Assembly (NCBI GenBank): GCA_050050615.1
Contig: JASFTV010000111.1
Location: 1 to 9,975 of the forward strand
Length of the DNA stretch: 9,975 nt
Direction of reading: 5' to 3'
DNA from: JASFTV01 sp050050615
Lineage (GTDB): Bacteria; Desulfobacterota; DSM-4660; Desulfatiglandales; HGW-15
The notes below the pieces were generated by a model, which was given only the letters and a program-made list of their open reading frames with translations, did no database searches and was not told the DNA's origin. The position numbers and the translations under genes are program-made. Positions 5,056 through 9,975 of this stretch are shown in pieces. Positions within the stretch are counted from its first letter, which is position 1. Each line of letters starts with the position of its first letter.

Positions 5056-7596
5056 TCATGCCCTGAGAACGGGTCCCTTCTTCACAGACCTTTTTCTCTT
5101 TAGCTCCTCTATTCTTGAGGCAAGAAGTCTTAGGACCCTCGCGAATTGACCTGCGGTTTGGAATCTGTTTTTAGGGTTCTTGGCCAACGCTTTATCAATG
5201 ATCCGCTCACAGACCTTGGGGATTTTGGCATTGTAGTTCCGCAAAGGGGGATGGCTCACCTGAGTGATTTGGTACAAAAGGCTGCTTAGGTTGTCTCCTT
5301 GGAAAGGCAGGTCACCTGTAAGCAGCTGAAAAAACAGAACGCCTAGTGAGAAAACATCCGACCGCGGGTCAATTTTCTGCCCCATGATCTGCTCGGGCGA
5401 CATGTAGTTGGGCGTGCCTAGAATGACGCCTGTTTTGGTTCTAGATGATGATATGGCTTTTGCAATACCGAAATCGGTTACCTTGACACCACCTGTCTTG
5501 AGGAGCATGATGTTTGCAGGTTTGATGTCCCTGTGGATCACATCCGCTTTGTGGGCAAAATCCAGGGCCTCAGCCACACTCGCAACAACATGGAGTACGC
5601 TCTCTAGAGGCAGAAGGTTATTCTTCGTGATGAAGTTCTCCAGATCTTCTCCCTGCAAGTATTCCATGGCCATGTACGTTAGATCACGATCATCTCCCAG
5701 GTCATAAATAGTCACGATTGAGGGATGGGATAATTGCCCTGCTATCTCTGCCTCTCTAAAGAATCTCTCTTTGATTTCCTGGATGACGTCCTCATCAAAC
5801 TCATCTGAGAACCGGATAGTCTTGATCGCTAGAAGGCGGTTGATTTTCGGATCCAGGGCCTTGTAGACGAGGCCCATTGAACCCCTGCCTAGGGTCTCGA
5901 TAATTTTATATCGCCCAACATGAGTAATCTCTTCGGCATCAACATCCTCAATAAGACTGTCTTCTCTTACCTGATCATGACTTCCTATGGTAGAGGATTT
6001 GTCGGACGCTTTCAATTTAGGTATACGTTCATCAAGATCTCGAAAGCCGCCCCCCTTGTGGATATATTCGTACACAGCCAGAGCCTTGTTTCTCAGTCGC
6101 TTCTGCTCGTATTCAAGACCGAGATTATAGATCAGATCTTTTGTCTCGCGGTCCAAGGGGAGTTTTCGAAATTTATCAAAGGCAAGATCAAGCAGTCCCT
6201 GACTTTGAAAGCTGAGGCCGAGAAGCCGGTTTGTTTCGATTGATTCCTTACTGAGCTTTTCGGCCGCAAATACCTGGCCAATTGAAATGACCAGATAGAT
6301 CATTACTACACACCCTGCAATGTATACTGTTTTTGCCGACATATTCATCATCAATAATAGCAAAAATCCTGATATGAAAGTAAGCGCCGTCAGACCGATC
6401 ACCCAGCTCAATCTGCGCATTTGGCCCATATGAGGGAAAAAGAATGCCGCAAAAGAGCCCAATAAGAGCATCACTAGAACCTCAATATAACCCAAATAAG
6501 GCGGCCTGACAACAAAACGTCTGTTGAGGATATTGTCCAAAATGCACGCGACAAATTCTCCCTCAGACGTGGTCGCCGAAAGGGGGGTCTTGATGGCTCC
6601 GCTTCCTCTGAAGTTGAAACCTATAAGTGCGATCCTTCCCTTCAGCGCTACTTGTCGCTTCTCTGCCCTCAGAACATCCACAAAAGAGTAACGCGGGATA
6701 TCCCTCTGGCCCTTATCAAACTTTATGAGCATCTCTCCATCAAACAGAGGAACATCGCGGTCTTTCAATTGAATTCGATTCTTCTCAACCAGCACTTGTT
6801 GCGGTTTTTGACCTAGATAAGCGATGGCTATTCGCAGGGGGAAAGATGGCAACAGGGAGCCTCCATAGCTGACGAACATGGGATGGGATCTCCCGCCTAG
6901 GTGTCCGTCAAGAGGCGGATTCCCGTGTCCTAGTCCCAATACAGCTTTGGCAAGGGCAGGGAAAGGCAGATATACTTGCCCTGTAGAAAGCTTTTCTTTC
7001 AAGGCACTAGAAACACCATTTTGCTTCAAGAAATTGGTATGGAGAGAAGCATCATCTCCGCCTATCACCTTTCTCTGGCCGCTGGCCAGTGTGCTGAAGA
7101 CGGGCAAGATGACATTCCCAGCCTGCTGTATGCTTTCGACGAGCTTCTTGTCGTTGTCGATATTCTCTTCCAGCCTTATCAGGTTTTCTTGAACCCAGGT
7201 CGTGACCGTGTTGTCCTTTTCACTCAAGGCGGAAGCGCTGAACCTGTCACGAAGCGCTTGCAGCTCTCCCAGCGTCCGATTCCTCTCCTTTTCAACAAAG
7301 GGAAGATTGATGGCGATCAGCTTCACCCCACCCTTCTTGAGGAGGTCGACCATCTCCGCGATCAGGAGGCGGCTCCAGGGCCATGAGCCGAGACTGTCCA
7401 GACTTTTTTCATCGATCTCTATCAGCACAATCTGCTGAGCGCCTTTCCTCTCTGCCAGGGTGAATCTTGTTTCCACATCATGAATCGCTGTTTGCACCGC
7501 TTCAAAGGGGGAAAACCCGTGTTCAGAGAGTGCGATGAAGACCAGGATTACTATTATGCTTAAGACCAAATTCAGATTTAAGCTTTTTTTAGTCAT
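5056..7596 (-). CDS. CHASE2-domain transmembrane Ser/Thr protein kinase
   Basis: This 846-residue membrane receptor kinase has one N-terminal membrane segment (about residues 8-24) and then a CHASE2 extracytoplasmic sensor domain (about 30-365). Three closely spaced membrane segments follow (about 367-388, 397-417, 423-445). A cytoplasmic linker (about 450-530) looks like one or two TPR-type helix pairs, and the Hanks-type kinase domain spans about 562-830. Kinase motifs are all intact: the Gly-rich loop LGRGSMG (569-575), the ATP-anchoring Lys592, HRDIKPAN with catalytic Asp690, DFG 708-710, an activation loop with several Ser/Thr, and SPE in place of APE (733-735). The Arg before the catalytic Asp marks an RD kinase, usually switched on by activation-loop phosphorylation. 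CHASE2 ligands are not known in general. The ATG at 7594-7596 is directly preceded by an in-frame TAA, with only a weak ribosome binding site. First gene of the operon. Confidence 0.93.
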   Translation of the reverse strand: MTKKSLNLNLVLSIIVILVFIALSEHGFSPFEAVQTAIHDVETRFTLAERKGAQQIVLIEIDEKSLDSLGSWPWSRLLIAEMVDLLKKGGVKLIAINLPFVEKERNRTLGELQALRDRFSASALSEKDNTVTTWVQENLIRLEENIDNDKKLVESIQQAGNVILPVFSTLASGQRKVIGGDDASLHTNFLKQNGVSSALKEKLSTGQVYLPFPALAKAVLGLGHGNPPLDGHLGGRSHPMFVSYGGSLLPSFPLRIAIAYLGQKPQQVLVEKNRIQLKDRDVPLFDGEMLIKFDKGQRDIPRYSFVDVLRAEKRQVALKGRIALIGFNFRGSGAIKTPLSATTSEGEFVACILDNILNRRFVVRPPYLGYIEVLVMLLLGSFAAFFFPHMGQMRRLSWVIGLTALTFISGFLLLLMMNMSAKTVYIAGCVVMIYLVISIGQVFAAEKLSKESIETNRLLGLSFQSQGLLDLAFDKFRKLPLDRETKDLIYNLGLEYEQKRLRNKALAVYEYIHKGGGFRDLDERIPKLKASDKSSTIGSHDQVREDSLIEDVDAEEITHVGRYKIIETLGRGSMGLVYKALDPKINRLLAIKTIRFSDEFDEDVIQEIKERFFREAEIAGQLSHPSIVTIYDLGDDRDLTYMAMEYLQGEDLENFITKNNLLPLESVLHVVASVAEALDFAHKADVIHRDIKPANIMLLKTGGVKVTDFGIAKAISSSRTKTGVILGTPNYMSPEQIMGQKIDPRSDVFSLGVLFFQLLTGDLPFQGDNLSSLLYQITQVSHPPLRNYNAKIPKVCERIIDKALAKNPKNRFQTAGQFARVLRLLASRIEELKRKRSVKKGPVLRA

Positions 7597-7627
7597 TTAT
7601 AAATAAAATGCATCCAAAGTTATCCAA

Positions 7628-7666
7628 ATTATACAAATATGTATCAAAATAAGAACTTAATGTCAA
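7628..7666 (-). promoter_or_regulatory. Promoter region of the kinase-phosphatase-FHA operon
   Basis: On the minus strand there is a perfect TTGACA (7661-7666), 17 bases before a poor TACATA (7638-7643). A perfect TATAAT (7628-7633) has a poor -35 partner (TTCTTA, 16 bases upstream). These two candidates overlap, so the start point cannot be decided by eye. The region is very AT-rich, lies 30-70 bases upstream of the kinase ATG, and its -35 is only about 30 bases from the end of the mobile element. Confidence 0.5.
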
Positions 7667-7689
7667 ATCGAAATAACATTCCCAATATG

Positions 7690-7697
7690 GGAAAAAG
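7690..7697 (+). repeat. Target-site duplication, left copy (GGAAAAAG)
   Basis: This 8-bp sequence abuts the left end of the inverted-repeat element and recurs exactly at 7977-7984 on the right. If the duplication is ten bases long, eight of ten match. Confidence 0.6.
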
Positions 7698-7699
7698 TC

Positions 7700-7976
7700 A
7701 GCAGTGTCCGGTTAGAATTTTGCAAATATTAGCCGACACTGGCCTTTCATTCCGTGGGGCTCTCTTTTCAAAACGAAAAGCCTGTGCCCGGGAATCAACA
7801 CCCGGTATCGGGCGAGGCCCCGCAGGGGCGGGACAGGCAGGCTACTGCGGAGGACCGGTACTGCCCTTTTCTGCATAGTCCTTCCCGCGGAAACCTTTCG
7901 TTATTGAAAAGAGAGCCCCACGGACCGCTCATTCGCTATCAAAGGCGGTTACGCAAAATTCTAACCGGACACTGCT
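7700..7976. mobile_element. Non-autonomous MITE-like element with long inverted repeats
   Basis: The two ends are perfect 24-bp inverted repeats (7700-7723 and 7953-7976; outer end AGCAGTGTCCGG). A second perfect inverted pair of 20 bp lies inside (7752-7771 and 7904-7923), with similarity continuing inward through a CGAAA motif on each side. The GC-rich centre contains further hairpins, CCCG-GTAT-CGGG (7801-7812) and GCCCC-GCA-GGGGC (7817-7829). No transposase or other credible coding frame is present, so it must be mobilised in trans. An 8-bp direct repeat flanks it, compatible with insertion families that duplicate 8-12 bases (IS4 is one), but the family was not identified. It separates the kinase operon promoter from the DNA further upstream. 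Its transcript would fold into a long hairpin. Confidence 0.85.
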
Positions 7977-7984
7977 GGAAAAAG
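7977..7984 (+). repeat. Target-site duplication, right copy (GGAAAAAG)
   Basis: Exact copy of the 8 bases at 7690-7697, directly outside the right terminal repeat of the element. Confidence 0.6.
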
Positions 7985-8217
7985 CAGAATAGATTGACCA
8001 AACAGAAAAACGGGCTGAGATGGGCCGATTTGAGGAGGTAGGTCTCGTATTTTCAAAAAGAAGGGGGGCACTTTGGCCATTTGTACGAGGAAGATTCCTG
8101 CGACCTGCCTTTTTACTGTCACATTTTGGAGTTGGACTCGCCTCCGATCGTCATGGTGATTTGGATAAGTTATTTGTGTTACAGCACACTGGTACTTGGT
8201 TGCGGAAGTCCGCATTA
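7985..8217. other. Gene-free DNA between two repeat elements
   Basis: No frame here has a plausible start, ribosome binding site and protein-like composition. The longest minus-strand frame runs into the mobile element and has no ribosome binding site. GAGGAGGTAGG near 8032-8042 looks like a Shine-Dalgarno but has no start codon with a meaningful frame behind it. It was probably the ancestral upstream region of the kinase operon before the element inserted. Confidence 0.45.
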
Positions 8218-8331
8218 TGTCATTTCAACCCCTTCGGGTGCCTCAGAGCCTGCCGAAGGGGCAAAATCCGGGAGAAATCTTCTTTAGTGTTACCAGAGAT
8301 CTCTCAGTCACTCCGTTCCTTCGAAATGACA
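8218..8331. repeat. Inverted-repeat element with GTCATTTC / GAAATGAC ends
   Basis: TGTCATTTC (8218-8226) and GAAATGACA (8323-8331) are perfect 9-bp inverted ends. Inside, CCCCTTCGG (8229-8237) pairs with CCGAAGGGG (8253-8261), and GAGAAATCT (8272-8280) pairs with AGATCTCTC (8297-8305) with one mismatch, so the unit would fold as a two-hairpin structure. From memory, this resembles a dispersed repeat type common in many bacterial genomes, in which GAGAAATCTT and CGAAATGAC blocks recur. It begins 16 bases after the RNase G stop and may end that transcript, although it has no T-run. Confidence 0.65.
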
Positions 8332-8346
8332 CCGTTATTTATCCAA

Positions 8347-9879
8347 TTAGGTTCTTATCTCATATTGTTCTATATGGAAATGATCTTTTGCCACAATGAT
8401 GATTCTTCGATTTATCCTTTTCTCAAGGTCTAGAATGGACTGCTGTTCCTCTTCTTTAAGCATCTGATCTATCTCAGGATTTACATAAACGTAAACGCTG
8501 TTGCCCTCTATCGTGGGAACGCTCTCTCTTTCCAGCTCTCTGAATATCTCATAGCATATGGTCTGCTTTGATTTGAGGGTCCCCCTGCCCTCACAGTAGA
8601 AACAGGGTTCCCTCAACAGCCTATCAAGGTTTTCCCGTGTTCTTTTCCTGGTCATTTCGATGAGGCCCAGTTCGGACATGCGCAGGATATGGCTTTTGGC
8701 CTTGTCCTTGCTCAAGGCCTCTTTCAAAGCTGTGAATACACGTTCCCTGTTCGCCTTTTTTTCCATGTCAATGAAGTCAATGACGATCAAGCCCCCCAGA
8801 TTCCTCAGTCGCAGCTGATAGGCAATCTCCTTCACCGCTTCAAGGTTGGTTTTCAGAATCGTTTCCTCCAGATTCCTCGAGCCTACGTAACTCCCTGTAT
8901 TCACATCAATAGCAGCGAGAGCTTCAGTCAATTCAATGACGATATATCCCCCGGACTTCAGCCATATCTTTTTCTGCAGGGCACGCGAAATCTCCATTTC
9001 TATCCCGTAGGCATCAAAAATAGCATCAGCATCCTCGTAGAGCTCTACGGAATATTTCAGCCTCGGAGCAAAGGTCTCAATGAATTCCATAATATTGTTG
9101 TATTCTTCTCTCGAATCGATGATCAAACGATCAATTTCCCGGGTAAATAGATCACGGACCGAACGCAAGGAGATGGACAAATCCTTGTGCAGGAGCCCAG
9201 GCACGGACAGTTTTGCCATTCTTTCCTGTATATTGGCCCAGAGTTTAAGCAGAAAATCCATCTCAGACTTCAGCTTGCTCCTTTCTGCCCCTTCGCTCAC
9301 CGTCCTCACTATGAAACCGAGATGACCGGGCCTGATTTCCTGGATGACATCTCTCAGCCGCTCTCTTTCCAATGGATCTTCAATTCGCCGGGAGATTCCA
9401 ATATGATCAACATTCGGCATAAGAACCAAGTGCCGGCCAGGAAGAGAAACATGGGACGTGAGGCGAGCCCCTTTGGTCCCAATGGGCTCTTTGGCTATTT
9501 GGACCATGATACCCTGGCCCTCTTGGAGAAGGTCCTCGATATTGAAAGAGATCTCCATGAGTGGATCGGGCTTCAATCCCTCCAGCTCATCGGCTAAAGG
9601 GTTTTCATAGGCGATACTGTTTTGGAGCATCATTTGTTCCAGTTCCAGGAAATCTTTATGGACGTCTGAAACATACAAAAAGGCGCTTCTGTCCAGTCCG
9701 ATATCAACGAAAGCCGCTTGCATTCCCGGTAGAACCCGAACGACCCTTCCACGATAGATGTTCCCCATGAGCTCCTGACCGGTCTGTCTCTCAATATAGA
9801 GTTCCGCTACCACCCCATTTTCAATAAGGGCCACTCTGGTTTCATGGGGCCGGGTATTGATAATGAGTTCATTTGACAT
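8347..9879 (-). CDS. rng: Ribonuclease G (RNase E/G family endoribonuclease)
   Basis: This 510-residue protein has the usual length of RNase G and lacks the long C-terminal scaffold of RNase E. It cuts single-stranded RNA and in Escherichia coli matures the 5' end of 16S rRNA. An S1 RNA-binding domain spans about residues 37-130; its middle carries an acidic insertion around 75-110. A 5'-sensor/RNase-H-like region follows, with GTKGARLT at 134-141. The catalytic acids sit in AIDVNTGS (Asp325) and VIDFIDM (Asp368), matching the Mg-binding pair of the family. Cys426-Phe-Tyr-Cys429 is the zinc-link motif that holds the dimer together. The start is ATG 9877-9879, with a modest AGGT eight bases upstream and an in-frame TAA five codons before the ATG. 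It stops at TAA 8347-8349, close to an inverted-repeat element. Confidence 0.95.
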   Translation of the reverse strand: MSNELIINTRPHETRVALIENGVVAELYIERQTGQELMGNIYRGRVVRVLPGMQAAFVDIGLDRSAFLYVSDVHKDFLELEQMMLQNSIAYENPLADELEGLKPDPLMEISFNIEDLLQEGQGIMVQIAKEPIGTKGARLTSHVSLPGRHLVLMPNVDHIGISRRIEDPLERERLRDVIQEIRPGHLGFIVRTVSEGAERSKLKSEMDFLLKLWANIQERMAKLSVPGLLHKDLSISLRSVRDLFTREIDRLIIDSREEYNNIMEFIETFAPRLKYSVELYEDADAIFDAYGIEMEISRALQKKIWLKSGGYIVIELTEALAAIDVNTGSYVGSRNLEETILKTNLEAVKEIAYQLRLRNLGGLIVIDFIDMEKKANRERVFTALKEALSKDKAKSHILRMSELGLIEMTRKRTRENLDRLLREPCFYCEGRGTLKSKQTICYEIFRELERESVPTIEGNSVYVYVNPEIDQMLKEEEQQSILDLEKRINRRIIIVAKDHFHIEQYEIRT

Positions 9880-9910
9880 GATTGAACCTAATTATTTGAA
9901 TTTAGTATAA

Positions 9911-9938
9911 CTTATAACAGAACCTGCTTGATCTTCAA
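9911..9938 (-). promoter_or_regulatory. Possible promoter upstream of RNase G
   Basis: On the minus strand, TTGAAG (9933-9938) and TATAAG (9911-9916) are 16 bases apart, matching four and five of six consensus positions. A TATACT box lies a few bases further downstream. It overlaps the last codons of the presumed upstream gene, so RNase G might have its own promoter as well as read-through. Confidence 0.3.
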
Positions 9939-9974
9939 TATTTTTGTTGCGCTCAGGTCTTTTTCACTCAGATG
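9912..9974 (-). CDS. Possible 3' end of a gene upstream of RNase G
   Basis: On the minus strand one frame is open from the window edge to TAA at 9912-9914, giving 20 codons with a Lys/Leu-rich composition (ends KIKQVLL). The stop is 32 bases before the RNase G start codon, a typical operon distance. The other two minus frames close almost at once. The piece is too short to assign a product or even prove coding. Confidence 0.35.
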   Translation of the reverse strand, partial: HLSEKDLSATKILKIKQVLL

Positions 9975-9975
9975 A

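Noticed and set aside
3361..7596. Type VI secretion regulatory cluster (PpkA/PppA/Fha)
   Set aside because: The kinase, phosphatase and FHA trio is similar in logic, but no secretion structural gene is present and the kinase has a CHASE2 sensor.
7781..7895. Riboswitch or structured RNA in the GC-rich core of the element
   Set aside because: The hairpins are explained by the inverted-repeat element, no known riboswitch core was recognised, and no gene follows in a suitable position.
7754..8041. 95-codon plus-strand frame across the mobile element
   Set aside because: It is created by the inverted-repeat sequence itself, with Arg/Gly/Pro-rich low-quality translation and no start signal.
7961..8215. 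84-codon minus-strand frame upstream of the kinase
   Set aside because: It has no ribosome binding site, runs into the terminal repeat of the mobile element, and its composition does not look like a folded protein.
8689..9150. 153-codon plus-strand frame inside RNase G
   Set aside because: It is antisense to a clearly conserved enzyme and has no independent start signal.

Overview
The window looks like chromosomal DNA of a Gram-negative bacterium, most likely a deltaproteobacterium (Desulfobacterota). This is inferred from the gene set: a DUF1786 protein, an AmgK-like sugar kinase, a CHASE2-type Ser/Thr kinase with PP2C and FHA partners, and RNase G. Base composition is moderate in the genes, with AT-rich intergenic stretches. 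No rRNA, tRNA, CRISPR array or phage gene was seen.

Left part (1-2691). A short 3' gene end on the + strand (2-112) resembles the C-terminal part of an aspartate/glutamate racemase. A hairpin-plus-T-run terminator follows it and overlaps the end of a convergent aminoglycoside-phosphotransferase-fold kinase (146-1201, minus; AmgK-like). A 413-base divergent spacer then leads to a DUF1786 protein with an actin/Hsp70-like nucleotide-binding signature (1615-2691, plus). Part of this spacer is a decayed relative of the mobile element found at 7.7-8.0 kb.

Middle (2692-7596). After a 313-base spacer comes a 76-residue zinc-ribbon-like protein (3005-3235, plus). Convergent to it is a minus-strand signalling operon, read from 7596 down to 3361: a membrane-anchored CHASE2 sensor Ser/Thr kinase, a PP2C phosphatase 9 bases later, and a two-FHA-domain adaptor 111 bases after that. 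Together they make a complete phospho-threonine circuit: the periplasmic CHASE2 domain senses, the kinase writes, the PP2C erases and the FHA protein reads. No cell-wall, secretion or division gene that would name its target lies in the window.

Right part (7597-9975). A 750-base gene-free stretch upstream of the kinase holds a candidate promoter, a 277-base non-coding mobile element (24-bp perfect terminal inverted repeats, a second 20-bp perfect internal pair, and an 8-bp flanking direct repeat), about 230 bases with no recognisable content, and a 114-base inverted-repeat element of another type. Ribonuclease G follows on the minus strand (8347-9879), possibly in an operon with an upstream gene of which only about 20 codons are visible.
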